From assembly GCF_017309385.1 (NCBI RefSeq), contig NZ_JAFJMJ010000001.1:558001-622000 (forward strand): 64,000 bases of DNA. Direction: 5' to 3'. This stretch comes from Amycolatopsis sp. 195334CR (lineage in GTDB: Bacteria; Actinomycetota; Actinomycetes; Mycobacteriales; Pseudonocardiaceae). The notes under the pieces are model-generated. The model did not search any database. It had not been told where the DNA came from and worked only from the letters and a program-made list of their open reading frames with translations. Every line of letters starts with the position of its first letter. Position 1 is the stretch's first letter. Below, in pieces: positions 48,925 through 57,005 of this stretch. A program made the position numbers and the translations under genes.

Positions 48925-50406
48925 TTAGCGGCGGCGGTTCCCGAACAGGCCACGCGTGACCTCGCGTCCCAGCGCACTCGCCGCCGAGCGCAGGAACGAG
49001 CGGACCGCCGGGTTGTCCATCGTCTTCTGGATGAACCCGGGGCCTTCCTGCTCGGCGGGCTTCTCCGGCTCGGTGGCGGCCACCTTCGCGGCGAGCTTCT
49101 CGTAGGCCGACTCGCGGTCGATCGTCTCGGCGTACTTCCCGTGCAGCTGCGACGACTGGGCCGAGGCACGCACGGCCTCCTCGCCGATCGACCCCATCTT
49201 CGACCGCGGTGCCCGCAACTTCGTCCACGCGACCGGCGTCGGCGCCCCGCGTTCGGACAGCACGGTGACCACCGCCTCCCCGATGCCCAGCGAGGTCAGC
49301 GCCTGCTCCAGGTCGTAGTGCGTGGTCTTCGGATAGGTCTTGACCGTCTTCGCCAGCGCCTTCTGGTCCTCGGGTGTGAACGCGCGGATCGCGTGCTGCA
49401 CGCGCGCGCCCAGCTGCGACAGCACGGCGTTCGGCACATCGGTGGACAGCTGCGTGCAGAAGAACACGCCCACGCCCTTCGACCGGATCAGCTTGACCGT
49501 CTGCTCGATGCTGTCCAGGAAGGCCTTCGACGCGTTGTCGAACAGCAGGTGCGCCTCGTCGAAGAAGAAGACCAGCTTCGGTTTGTCCAGGTCGCCCGCT
49601 TCCGGGAGTTCCTCGAACAACTCGGCCAGCAACCACATCAGGAAGGTGGAGAACAACGCCGGCTTGCTCTGCAGGTTGTCCAGCTCCAGGAGGGTGATCA
49701 CGCCCTCGTGCATCAGGTCGGCGACTTCGAGTTCCGGCTCCCCGAAGAACTCCTCGCCGCCCTGGGCCGCGAGGTTGACCAGCGCCCGCAGGATCACCCC
49801 GGCCGTCGCTGGGGACACCCCGCCGATGCCCTTGAGGTCGGCCTTGCCCTCGTCACTGGTCAGGTGCGTGATCACCGCGCGGAGGTCCTTGAGGTCCAGC
49901 AGCGGCAGACCGCGCTCGTCGGCCCAGTGGAAGATCAGGCCGAGGGTGGACTCCTGCGTCTCGTTGAGGCCCAGCACCTTCGACAGCAGGATCGGGCCGA
50001 ACCCGGTGATCGTGGCGCGCACCGGCACACCACGGCCTTCGGTGCCCAGCGAGAGGAACTGCACCGGGAAGCCCTGCGGCTGCCAGTCGTCGCCGAGTTC
50101 CTCCGCGCGTTTGGCCAGCTTGTCGGTCGACTCCCCCGCCTCGGCCAAACCGGACAGATCACCCTTCACGTCGGCCAGGACCACCGGGACACCCACCGCC
50201 GACAGCTCTTCGGCGAGCAGCTGCAGCGTCTTGGTCTTGCCGGTCCCGGTCGCGCCCGCCACCAGGCCGTGCCGGTTCAGCATGGCCAGCGGGAGGCGTA
50301 CGCCGGCACCCGGGCACACCTGCCCGTCGAGCACCACCGAGCCCAGCTCCAGCGCCGCCCCTTCGGTCCGGTAGCCCTCGGTGATCGCGGTTGCGTCCTG
50401 GTCCAT
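48925..50406 (-). CDS. HerA/DUF853-like helicase-family ATPase
   Basis: 493 residues. Walker A is GLVAGATGTGKTKTLQL (about residue 57), Walker B is LVFFFDEAHLLFDNAS, and a later arginine-finger region is QLGARVQHAIRAFTPED. Start: ATG at 50406 with GGGAGGGC upstream; the frame continues above it without homology. This DUF853 (YjgR-like) branch of HerA/FtsK ATPases is common in actinomycetes; no nuclease partner such as NurA or a defence gene adjoins it. It is divergent from orn, which may be chance. Confidence 0.88.
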   Translation of the reverse strand: MDQDATAITEGYRTEGAALELGSVVLDGQVCPGAGVRLPLAMLNRHGLVAGATGTGKTKTLQLLAEELSAVGVPVVLADVKGDLSGLAEAGESTDKLAKRAEELGDDWQPQGFPVQFLSLGTEGRGVPVRATITGFGPILLSKVLGLNETQESTLGLIFHWADERGLPLLDLKDLRAVITHLTSDEGKADLKGIGGVSPATAGVILRALVNLAAQGGEEFFGEPELEVADLMHEGVITLLELDNLQSKPALFSTFLMWLLAELFEELPEAGDLDKPKLVFFFDEAHLLFDNASKAFLDSIEQTVKLIRSKGVGVFFCTQLSTDVPNAVLSQLGARVQHAIRAFTPEDQKALAKTVKTYPKTTHYDLEQALTSLGIGEAVVTVLSERGAPTPVAWTKLRAPRSKMGSIGEEAVRASAQSSQLHGKYAETIDRESAYEKLAAKVAATEPEKPAEQEGPGFIQKTMDNPAVRSFLRSAASALGREVTRGLFGNRRR

Positions 50407-50499
50407 GCCTGCCCTCCCGTTACGCCGACCGGCCGAGCGTAACCGCGGGAACCGCAGGTCGCGCCCGCGAAAGTGCCCCGGAAGAGTTAGGGTGCCCGG

Positions 50500-51108
50500 G
50501 TGAACGATCGTCTTGTCTGGATCGACTGTGAGATGACCGGCCTCGACCTGGCCAAGGACGCCTTGATCGAAATCGCCGCCCTGGTCACCGACGCGGAGCT
50601 GAACGTCCTCGGCGAAGGCCTCGACCTCGTCATCCACTGCGATGAGGAAGCACTCGCCAACATGCCCGACGTGGTCCGCGAGATGCACGCCCGGTCCGGA
50701 CTCACCGAGGAGGTGCGGCAGTCCTCGGTCACCATCGAGGAAGCCGAGCAGCGCGTGCTCGAGTACGTCCGGGAGCACGTGCCCGAGCCCAACACCGCGC
50801 CGCTGGCCGGGAACTCCATCGCCACCGACCGCGGCTTCATCGTCCGCGACATGCCCGCGCTCGACGCGCACCTGCACTACCGGATGGTCGACGTGTCCTC
50901 GGTCAAGGAGCTCGTCCGGCGCTGGTACCCGCGGATCTACTACGCCAAGCCGGAAAAGGGCCTCGCCCACCGCGCGCTCGCGGACATCCGGGAGTCCATC
51001 GGCGAACTGGACTACTACCGGCGGGTGGCCTTCGTGCCGCAACCCGGGCCCACCACCGAACAAGCCCGCGCGGCCGCCGCCGAAGTGCTCAAGCAGCCCC
51101 GCGGCTGA
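50500..51108 (+). CDS. orn: oligoribonuclease
   Basis: 202 residues, the usual length. A DEDDh 3'-5' exonuclease that degrades short RNAs and linear pGp[21 protein letters not shown] (DE), [20 protein letters not shown] (D) and [15 protein letters not shown] (His and D). Essential or important in actinomycetes. GTG start; TAGGGT (50488-50493) lies 6 nt before it, so it is leaderless. It is immediately upstream of tRNA-His. Confidence 0.96.
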   Translation: MNDRLVWIDCEMTGLDLAKDALIEIAALVTDAELNVLGEGLDLVIHCDEEALANMPDVVREMHARSGLTEEVRQSSVTIEEAEQRVLEYVREHVPEPNTAPLAGNSIATDRGFIVRDMPALDAHLHYRMVDVSSVKELVRRWYPRIYYAKPEKGLAHRALADIRESIGELDYYRRVAFVPQPGPTTEQARAAAAEVLKQPRG

Positions 51109-51168
51109 CCCCCGGAAGGGGCACGCTACGATAGTCGAGCCGAGGTGATCGTCAGACCGCCTCGCACG

Positions 51169-51244
51169 GTGGGTGTAGCTCAGTTGGTAGAGCACCTGGT
51201 TGTGGTCCAGGAAGTCGCGGGTTCAAGTCCCGTCACTCACCCCA
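51169..51244 (+). tRNA. tRNA-His (anticodon GTG)
   Basis: Full cloverleaf. Acceptor 51169-51175 pairs with 51234-51240; anticodon stem-loop CCTGGTTGTGGTCCAGG carries GTG; T-loop TTCAAGT. C73 pairs with a G at 51168 as needed for the extra G-1 of tRNA-His. The 3' CCA (51242-51244) is encoded. A TACGAT box (51127-51132) is a likely -10 element. A 10-bp hairpin (51250-51259/51279-51288) ends it. Confidence 0.97.
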
Positions 51245-51249
51245 TGTGG

Positions 51250-51288
51250 CCCATGCTGGTCGGTCGCTTCGCGGCCTCCCAGCATGGG
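51250..51288. terminator. hairpin after tRNA-His
   Basis: 10-bp stem CCCATGCTGG / CCAGCATGGG with a 19-nt loop. A short T-rich stretch follows. Confidence 0.65.
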
Positions 51289-51303
51289 CTTCGTCGTTCT
51301 TTC

Positions 51304-51349
51304 TGGGGGTCGGACCCCCAGGCCCCCGCCAGGGGGCGGAGCCCCCTGG
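51304..51349. repeat. G/C-rich hairpin pair (REP-like)
   Basis: Two perfect palindromes in a row: TGGGGGTC-G-GACCCCCA (51304-51320) and CCAGGGGGC-GGA-GCCCCCTGG (51329-51349). The layout resembles dispersed palindromic repeats seen in high-G+C actinomycetes. It fills the gap between tRNA-His and the L,D-transpeptidase gene. Confidence 0.55.
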
Positions 51350-51388
51350 ACCCCCATCGTGGCTGGGCACGTTGGTGTGTGAACGCCG

Positions 51389-51427
51389 AGAGGCCCTCGC
51401 ACCGGGGTGGGTGCGAGGGCCTCTTTG
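51389..51427. terminator. terminator of the L,D-transpeptidase gene
   Basis: Perfect 15-bp stem (51389-51403 / 51410-51424), 6-nt loop and TTT. It lies 10 bp beyond the convergent ldt stop. Confidence 0.85.
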
Positions 51428-51436
51428 TGGGTCTGG

Positions 51437-52669
51437 TTAGTTCTTTTTGCCGCCGGATTTCCAGTCGTCCCAGGACATTTGCCAGACGGACCAGCCGTCG
51501 GTGGCTTCCAGGGTCTGCGGGCCGCCGTTCTGCACGGTGATGATGTCGCCCTTCTTCGAGGTGTCCATCATCCACTTCGCGTTCTCGGTGGAGAGGTTGA
51601 TGCAGCCGTGGCTCACGTTGCGCTTGCCCTGCGAGCCCACCGACCACGGCGCCGAGTGGTAGAAGATCCCGCTGTTCGACATGCGGACCGCGTACTGCAC
51701 GAAGGTGCGGTACCCGGCGGCGCTGTCGGTCGGCACGCCGTAGGTGCTCGAGTCCATCGTGTACCCGGTGTGCTCGCTCATCACCGTGTAGTTGCCGTTC
51801 GGCGTGCTGGAGGACTTCTTGCCCATCGAGATGGGCATCACCTTGGCCTCCTGGTCGTTGATCGACACCTTCATCTGGAAGGTCTGCCCGTCGGCGACGG
51901 CCACCAGCTTGTCGCCGATGGTGAAGTTCGCCGCCCGGTCCTCCTTGCCGTAGGTGCCGTTGCCCAGGTTCTTGCCGTACACCGCGGCCTTCACCGAGAC
52001 CTTGGTGCCCGAGGGCCAGTAGTCCTTCGGCCGCCAGATCACCGAGGTGTCGCTGAACCAGTGGAACGCGCCTTCGACCGCCGGCTCCGACTTGATCTCC
52101 AGCGCCTTCTCCGCGGCGGCCTTGTCCCCCACCTTCATGCCGAAGGTGAAGATCAGCGGCATGCCGACGCCGACCGTCTCGCCGTCCTGCGCGTTGATCG
52201 ACACGGTGGTCTGCCTGGCCGGCTTCGCCGTGTTGAAGGCCGAGGTGGAGGTGGCGGGCTGGCCGTTGGTACCGGTGCCGGTGGCGGTCAGCGTGTAGGC
52301 CTTGCCGTAGCCGAGCGGTTCGGTGGACACCCAGCCTGCCCCGTCCGGGGCGAGCTGACCGGCCACGGCCTTGCCCTCGGCGTTGGTCAGCTTCACGTCG
52401 TTGATCTTGCCGTCGGTGGCGTTGACCCGCACCGGCTCACCGGGGGCCACGTCCGCCGCGCCCTGAGCCGGGGTCAGCGCCAGCGAGACCGGTTTCGGCG
52501 GGGCCGTCGAGGTCTCTTTCGGGGCTTCTCCACCGCCGGGCCCGGGTTCCGCACCCGGCGCCGACGTGCAACCCGAGATGATGAGCCCGGCCGCGACCGC
52601 CAGCAGCGACAACCGCACCCCAGAACGCCCGGTTATCGGGCGACGCCCCACTCCGCCCCGACCACTCAT
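51437..52669 (-). CDS. L,D-transpeptidase lipoprotein
   Basis: 410 residues. Lipoprotein signal with lipobox LIISGC (Cys near residue 34), two Ig-like domains (about 60-250) and a C-terminal YkuD domain with the catalytic motif KRNVSHGCINLSTENA (Cys nucleophile) and upstream His in GIFYHSAPW. L,D-transpeptidases make 3-3 peptidoglycan cross-links that do not need a D-Ala-D-Ala donor, which the van locus 0.35 kb away eliminates. Start: ATG at 52669; an upstream ATG at 52705 is possible. The promoter has TACAGT-like boxes. Ends at a strong terminator. Confidence 0.92.
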   Translation of the reverse strand: MSGRGGVGRRPITGRSGVRLSLLAVAAGLIISGCTSAPGAEPGPGGGEAPKETSTAPPKPVSLALTPAQGAADVAPGEPVRVNATDGKINDVKLTNAEGKAVAGQLAPDGAGWVSTEPLGYGKAYTLTATGTGTNGQPATSTSAFNTAKPARQTTVSINAQDGETVGVGMPLIFTFGMKVGDKAAAEKALEIKSEPAVEGAFHWFSDTSVIWRPKDYWPSGTKVSVKAAVYGKNLGNGTYGKEDRAANFTIGDKLVAVADGQTFQMKVSINDQEAKVMPISMGKKSSSTPNGNYTVMSEHTGYTMDSSTYGVPTDSAAGYRTFVQYAVRMSNSGIFYHSAPWSVGSQGKRNVSHGCINLSTENAKWMMDTSKKGDIITVQNGGPQTLEATDGWSVWQMSWDDWKSGGKKN

Positions 52670-52856
52670 GGAAGACCGTCCATTTCGCTTAGAAGAATGC
52701 CCCAAGTGTCCGGCTACAGTGTGCCCGACCGGGTTCCGGCGCGTGTGCGGGACTGGTCAACTGGGCCGAACCCGCTTCGGGGGACCCCCGTGAACGGCCC
52801 CCGAACCGCGTGCTAAAGTTTCTCTCGTTGGTGCGGGAGAGCGAGAAACCCGCCCG

Positions 52857-52932
52857 GCGCCATTAGCTCAATTGGCAGAGCAGCTGGCTCTTAACCAGCG
52901 GGTTCGGGGTTCGAGTCCCTGATGGCGCACCA
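52857..52932 (+). tRNA. tRNA-Lys (anticodon CTT)
   Basis: Acceptor 52857-52863 pairs with 52922-52928; anticodon stem-loop GCTGGCTCTTAACCAGC with CTT; T-loop TTCGAGT. CCA is encoded (52930-52932). A TAAAGT box (52813-52818) is a plausible -10. A strong terminator follows. The van locus begins directly behind it. Confidence 0.97.
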
Positions 52933-52942
52933 CCTGAAGGCA

Positions 52943-52979
52943 AAAGCCCACCAGTGTTTCTTTCACTGGTGGGCTTTGT
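52943..52979. terminator. bidirectional terminator between tRNA-Lys and vanY
   Basis: Perfect 14-bp stem (52943-52956 / 52964-52977), 7-nt loop TTTCTTT. It can end tRNA-Lys on one side and vanY on the other. Confidence 0.85.
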
Positions 52980-53016
52980 GCTGTGCGGGGCCGGTCCGCT
53001 GGTCGCTGTCGAATCG

Positions 53017-53523
53017 TTACCGCGGTGAGCCCCGCCGCATCCTCGGGTCCTGGGACGGGTCGGCGTACATCGGCGGGCAGCCGGATTCGACGGCTTCCGG
53101 GCGCAGTTCGTAGTGCCAGGGCTCGTTGCGGTAGATCTGGCACAGCCCGTACCCGGCGCCGTGCTCGGACAGCCACGCCCTGGCCGCGGGTGGTCCGATG
53201 TCGACGGCGTCGCCCGACACGTGGGCCGACGTGTCCGGGGTGGCCACCCACCGGGCGGCCTCCTTTTCCGAGCCGTACTTCGAAATCGCCCGGCGAAGCA
53301 GTTGTTCCTGGTATTCCGGCGAACGCCAGCCGCCGTTCACGACGAATTCGACGCCGTCGGCCGCGGCATCGGTCGCGGCCCGGCGCAGGGCGTCGAGCAG
53401 TCCGGGGTCCAGGTTGGCCACGGCCGGGCTGCCGTCATCGAACACGGTGACCGGTACGGGGACGGCGCCGTGCGCCTCGCCGAGAGCGTGCCGGACGGCC
53501 GTACCTGCTGCGGTGGGAGTCAT
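53017..53523 (-). CDS. vanY: D-alanyl-D-alanine carboxypeptidase VanY
   Basis: 168 residues, a soluble M15 carboxypeptidase without membrane helix, as in actinomycete VanY proteins. Zinc ligands are in TSAHVSGDAVDIG (His, Asp) and the catalytic Glu and last His in NEPWHYELRP. It removes the terminal D-Ala from peptidoglycan precursors that escaped VanX, leaving nothing for glycopeptides to bind. It is divergent from vanRS and shares with vanH a promoter of matching layout (see VanR box). Start ATG at 53523 fits the alignment with vanH. Confidence 0.9.
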   Translation of the reverse strand: MTPTAAGTAVRHALGEAHGAVPVPVTVFDDGSPAVANLDPGLLDALRRAATDAAADGVEFVVNGGWRSPEYQEQLLRRAISKYGSEKEAARWVATPDTSAHVSGDAVDIGPPAARAWLSEHGAGYGLCQIYRNEPWHYELRPEAVESGCPPMYADPSQDPRMRRGSPR

Positions 53524-53563
53524 ACCGCCAGTCAAGGCAAGGCGATGTTGCCACCACGTACGT

Positions 53564-53603
53564 GGTTTTCGATATGCCGACGATATGCGCGTGAACGTAG
53601 GTT
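53564..53603. promoter_or_regulatory. divergent vanY/vanR promoter with candidate VanR box
   Basis: GGTTTTCGATATGC (53564-53577) is identical to 59721-59734 before vanH. CGATATGC is repeated 11 bp on (53581-53588), a spacing usual for OmpR-type regulators. TAGGTT at 53598-53603 is a -10-like box 6 nt before the vanR ATG. The 14-bp box begins 41 bp upstream of vanY. Confidence 0.7.
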
Positions 53604-53609
53604 CGACGC

Positions 53610-54290
53610 ATGCGTGTGCTGGTCGTCGAGGACGAACCCTATATGGCGGAGGCCATTCGCGATGGACTGCGCCTGGAGGCGATCGCCGCGGACATCGCCG
53701 GTGACGGCGACACCGCGCTGGAGCTGCTGAGCCTCAACACCTACGCCATCGCCGTGCTCGACCGGGACATCCCCGGTCCCTCCGGTGACGAGATCGCCGA
53801 ACGCATCGTCGCCTCCGGCACCGGCATGCCGATCCTGATGCTCACCGCCGCCGACCGGCTCGACGACAAGGCCTCCGGCTTCGAACTCGGCGCCGACGAC
53901 TACCTCACCAAGCCGTTCGAACTCCGGGAGCTGGTGCTCCGGCTCAGGGCGCTCGACCGCAGGCGCGCCCACAGCAGGCCGCCCGTGCGGGAGATCGCCG
54001 GTCTGCGGGTGGATCCGTTCCGCCGCGAGGTCTTCCGCAACGGCCGCTACGTCGCGCTGACCAGGAAGCAGTTCGCCGTGCTCGAAGTGCTGGTCGCCGC
54101 CGAAGGCGGGGTGATCAGCGCCGAAGAGTTGCTGGAGCGGGCGTGGGACGAGAACGCCGACCCGTTCACCAACGCCGTGCGCATCACCGTCTCGGCCCTG
54201 CGCAAGCGGCTCGGTGAACCGTGGCTCATCGCCACCGTGCCCGGGGTCGGCTACCGCATCGACCCACAGGCCGGGGGCGACCGTGGATAG
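53610..54290 (+). CDS. vanR: VanR response regulator (OmpR family)
   Basis: 226 residues. The receiver has acidic residues at 7-9 (VVEDEP) and the phospho-acceptor D51 in AVLDRDIPGPSG, with the family Lys in DDYLTKPFELREL. The C-terminal winged helix shows TRKQFAVLEVLVAAEGGVIS and ITVSALRKRLGEPW. Phosphorylated VanR activates the van genes. ATG preceded by TAGGTT at 6 nt, so the transcript is leaderless. Its stop lies within vanS (8-bp overlap from the GTG at 54283). Confidence 0.95.
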   Translation: MRVLVVEDEPYMAEAIRDGLRLEAIAADIAGDGDTALELLSLNTYAIAVLDRDIPGPSGDEIAERIVASGTGMPILMLTAADRLDDKASGFELGADDYLTKPFELRELVLRLRALDRRRAHSRPPVREIAGLRVDPFRREVFRNGRYVALTRKQFAVLEVLVAAEGGVISAEELLERAWDENADPFTNAVRITVSALRKRLGEPWLIATVPGVGYRIDPQAGGDRG

Positions 54291-55401
54291 AGAGCCCGGG
54301 ATGAGCGTTCGCCTCAAGCTCACCCTCAGCTACGCCGGGCTCCTCATGTTCGCCGGTACCCTGCTGCTCGCCGTCGTGTGGGTGTTCCTGCTGCGTTACG
54401 TGCCCGAGGTGGTCGCCGACGGACCTCCTCGCCGCCCGGGCTCCGGGCCCGCCCAGCCCCACGTGCCGGACCGCTCCGACCTGCTGGAAGCCTTCGTCCC
54501 GAAGGCGATCGCGATGCTGGCGTTCCTGCTGCTGTTCAGCCTGGTGGGCGGCTGGCTGCTGGCGGGCAGCATGCTCGCGCCGCTGACCCGCATCACCAAC
54601 GCCACCCGCCTGGCCGCGAACGGCTCGCTCTCGCACCGGATCCAGCTGGAGGGCCGCGCGGACGAGTTCCGCGAACTCGCCGACGCCTTCGACACCATGC
54701 TCGCCCGGCTCGAAGCACACAACGCCGAACAGCAGCGGTTCGCCGCCAACGCCTCGCACGAACTGCGCACCCCGCTGGCGATCACGCAGACCCTGCTCGA
54801 CGTGGCCCGCAAGGAACCGCCCCGCGACACCGGCGAACTCGTCGACCGCCTCCAGCACGTCAACACCAGGGCGATCGACCTCACCGAGGCGCTGCTCGTG
54901 CTCAGCCGCGCCCACCAGCGAACCTTCGCCCAGGAGCCGGTCGACCTGTCGCTGGCCGCCGAGGAGGCCGCCGAAACCCTGCTCCCGCTCGCCGAAAGCC
55001 ACGGCATCACCATCGAGACCTCCGGTGAGCAGGCCCCGACCACCGGCTCCCCCGCGCTCCTGCTGCAGGTGACCACGAACCTCCTGCACAACGCGATCGT
55101 GCACAACCTCCCCGAGCAGGGCACGGTGTGGGTCACGACCGGCGTTCACGCCGGGAAAGCGGTGCTCACGGTCGAGAACACCGGCCAGCCGGTCTCCGCC
55201 AAAATGGCTTCCACGCTGGTCGAACCTTTCCAGCGCGGCACCCAGCGCGTCCGCACCGACCACGCGGGAGTCGGCCTCGGCCTGGCGATCGTCCAGAGCA
55301 TCACCCGGGCCCACGACGGCACCCTCACCCTCACCCCCCGCTCCGGCGGCGGGCTCCACGTCACGGTGCGGCTGCCCGCGGCCGGAGCGCAGCGCTCATG
55401 A
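54283..55401 (+). CDS. vanS: VanS sensor histidine kinase
   Basis: 372 residues from the GTG at 54283 (VDREPGMSVRLKLTLSYAGL; an ATG at 54301 is the alternative). Two membrane helices (about 15-40 and 75-97) flank an extracytoplasmic loop of about 35 residues, as in the short-sensor VanS of actinomycetes thought to bind glycopeptide directly. HAMP segment, then H-box NASHELRTPLAIT (His near 159), N-box TTNLLHNAIVHN and G-box VGLGLAIVQS. Overlaps vanR and meets the convergent murG2 gene by 6 bp. Confidence 0.95.
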   Translation: MDREPGMSVRLKLTLSYAGLLMFAGTLLLAVVWVFLLRYVPEVVADGPPRRPGSGPAQPHVPDRSDLLEAFVPKAIAMLAFLLLFSLVGGWLLAGSMLAPLTRITNATRLAANGSLSHRIQLEGRADEFRELADAFDTMLARLEAHNAEQQRFAANASHELRTPLAITQTLLDVARKEPPRDTGELVDRLQHVNTRAIDLTEALLVLSRAHQRTFAQEPVDLSLAAEEAAETLLPLAESHGITIETSGEQAPTTGSPALLLQVTTNLLHNAIVHNLPEQGTVWVTTGVHAGKAVLTVENTGQPVSAKMASTLVEPFQRGTQRVRTDHAGVGLGLAIVQSITRAHDGTLTLTPRSGGGLHVTVRLPAAGAQRS

Positions 55402-56496
55402 GGTGGTCCGGCGGCGCTCGGCGACCACGGTGAGCGCGTGCCGGGCCAGGACGGCGCCCGCGTCCGGCGCGCCGGTCGCCGACGCGCGGGCCGACATCGC
55501 CGCGATCCGTCCGGGGTCGGTGAGCAGCGGGATCAGGGTGCGCTCCAGCCACGCCGGGTCGAGGTCGCCGTCGTCGAGGAGCAGCGCCCCGCCGGCCGCG
55601 ACCACCGGCTCGGCGTTCAGCCGCTGCTCACCACCGCGATCCGGCAGCGGAACGTACACGGCGGGCAGGCCGACGGCGGCCAGTTCGGCGCACGTCATCG
55701 CCCCCGACCGGCAGATCGCGAAGTCGGCGGCGGCGTAGGCGTACCGCATCTCGTCGACGTAGGGAACGACCACGTAGGGCGGGTCGCCGTCCGGCACCTC
55801 GACGGTGTGCCGCGGCCCGGTGATGTGCAGCACCTGCACGCCCGCCGCTCGCAACGCCGGAGCCGCACCGGACACCGCGGTGTTGATCGTCACGGCCCCC
55901 TGCGAACCGCCGGTGACCATCAGCACCGGCCCGTCGGGGCGCAGGCCGAACCGCCGCCGGGCGGCGTCGCGCAGCGCGGGCCGGTCGAGCCCGGTGATCG
56001 ACGGCCGCAGCGGGATCCCGATGGCCGTGGCGTTCGCCAGCGGAACGGCCGGCGTGGCGGTGAACACGTGGGGCGTCAGCCGGACCGCCAGCCGGTTGGC
56101 CACGCCCGGCCGGGCGTTCGCCTCGTGGACCACGATCGGCAGGCGCTGCCTGCGCGCGGCGAGGTAGGCGGGAGCGGCGACGTAGCCGCCGAAGCCCACC
56201 ACGACTTCGGCCCGCACGCGGTCGAGCACCGCCCCGGCCGCCAGCACCGCGTCGCGAAGCCTGCCCGGCGTCTCCAGCGCGGCCCGGTTCAGCCTGCGTG
56301 GCAACGGGACCGGCGGGATGAGTTCGAGCGGGTAACCGCGGGCCGGGATGAGCGTGGTGTCCAGGCCGCGGACGGTGCCGAGTGCGGTGATCTCGGCCGT
56401 GGGCGCCAGCAGGCGCAGGGCGTCGGCGAAGTTCATCGTGGGCTCGATGTGTCCGGCCGAATGCCCGCCGGCCACCACGACACGCGGTGCTTTCAC
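55396..56496 (-). CDS. second MurG-type glycosyltransferase in the van operon
   Basis: 366 residues, GT28. Start GTG at 56496 with GGAGGG upstream. MurG motifs: VVAGGHSAGHIEPTM (G loop 1, normally GGTGGH), VVGFGGYVAAPAYLAA, VVHEANARPGVANR, VTGGSQGAVTIN and RSGAMTCAELAAVGLPAVYVPLP. MurG adds GlcNAc to lipid I. Here it is the last gene of the vanHAX operon (GTGA overlap with GNAT), so it probably handles lipid I ending in D-Lac. A chromosomal murG in the dcw cluster is to be expected elsewhere. Confidence 0.85.
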   Translation of the reverse strand: MKAPRVVVAGGHSAGHIEPTMNFADALRLLAPTAEITALGTVRGLDTTLIPARGYPLELIPPVPLPRRLNRAALETPGRLRDAVLAAGAVLDRVRAEVVVGFGGYVAAPAYLAARRQRLPIVVHEANARPGVANRLAVRLTPHVFTATPAVPLANATAIGIPLRPSITGLDRPALRDAARRRFGLRPDGPVLMVTGGSQGAVTINTAVSGAAPALRAAGVQVLHITGPRHTVEVPDGDPPYVVVPYVDEMRYAYAAADFAICRSGAMTCAELAAVGLPAVYVPLPDRGGEQRLNAEPVVAAGGALLLDDGDLDPAWLERTLIPLLTDPGRIAAMSARASATGAPDAGAVLARHALTVVAERRRTTS

Positions 56497-56981
56497 CCCC
56501 GCCCTCCCAGCCGGGCCACGTCGGAAGTGGTACTGAGGCCGGGGGTGTGCAGCTCGCGCACGAACCGGGTCGACCGCCCGGTCTGGTCGGTGTACCCGCG
56601 GTTCCGGTAGAACGCGTGCGCGTGCTGACGGCGGTCCGCGCTGGTGACCTCTATGCGCACGCACCCCCGGCTCGCGGCGAACAACTCCGCCGCGGTCACC
56701 AGTTCACTGCCGACGCCGCGCCCCCGTGCCCGCTCGGCGACGACCAGCGCCACGATCCGGCCCCAGCTGCCGGCGCGCTCGAAGAACGGGCAGCTGTACA
56801 CCGCGATCACGCCGAGCAGGTCGCCGCCGGCATCGGCCACGTAGGCCGCGCCCGCCGGATCCTGGTCCCAGCGGCCGATCCTGGCCGCCGTGGCGGTCGT
56901 GTCGTCCGGTGGGTACCCCAGCTGGTGCAGCAGCTCGCCGACGGCCGCGGCGTCGCTGACGTGTGCCGGTCGTATCCGCAT
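56493..56981 (-). CDS. GNAT-family N-acetyltransferase in the van operon
   Basis: About 162 residues from the ATG at 56981 (MRIRPAHVSDAAAV), with GGAAGAGG just before it; an ATG at 57002 after the vanX stop is also possible. The acetyl-CoA loop is ALVVAERARGRGVGSELVTA (Q/RxxGxG/A-type), and the fold continues to FYRNRGYTDQTGRSTRFV. Position between vanX and murG2 on one transcript suggests a cell-wall related substrate, but small-molecule or antibiotic acetylation is as likely by family. Confidence 0.8.
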   Translation of the reverse strand: MRIRPAHVSDAAAVGELLHQLGYPPDDTTATAARIGRWDQDPAGAAYVADAGGDLLGVIAVYSCPFFERAGSWGRIVALVVAERARGRGVGSELVTAAELFAASRGCVRIEVTSADRRQHAHAFYRNRGYTDQTGRSTRFVRELHTPGLSTTSDVARLGGRG

Positions 56982-57005
56982 GCCTCTTCCCGTGAACGAC
57001 ATGGC

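Noticed and set aside
48925..50406. HerA-type defence or DNA-end-resection system
   Set aside because: No nuclease (NurA, SIR2 or DUF4297) or other defence gene lies next to the ATPase; neighbours are orn and DUF3224.
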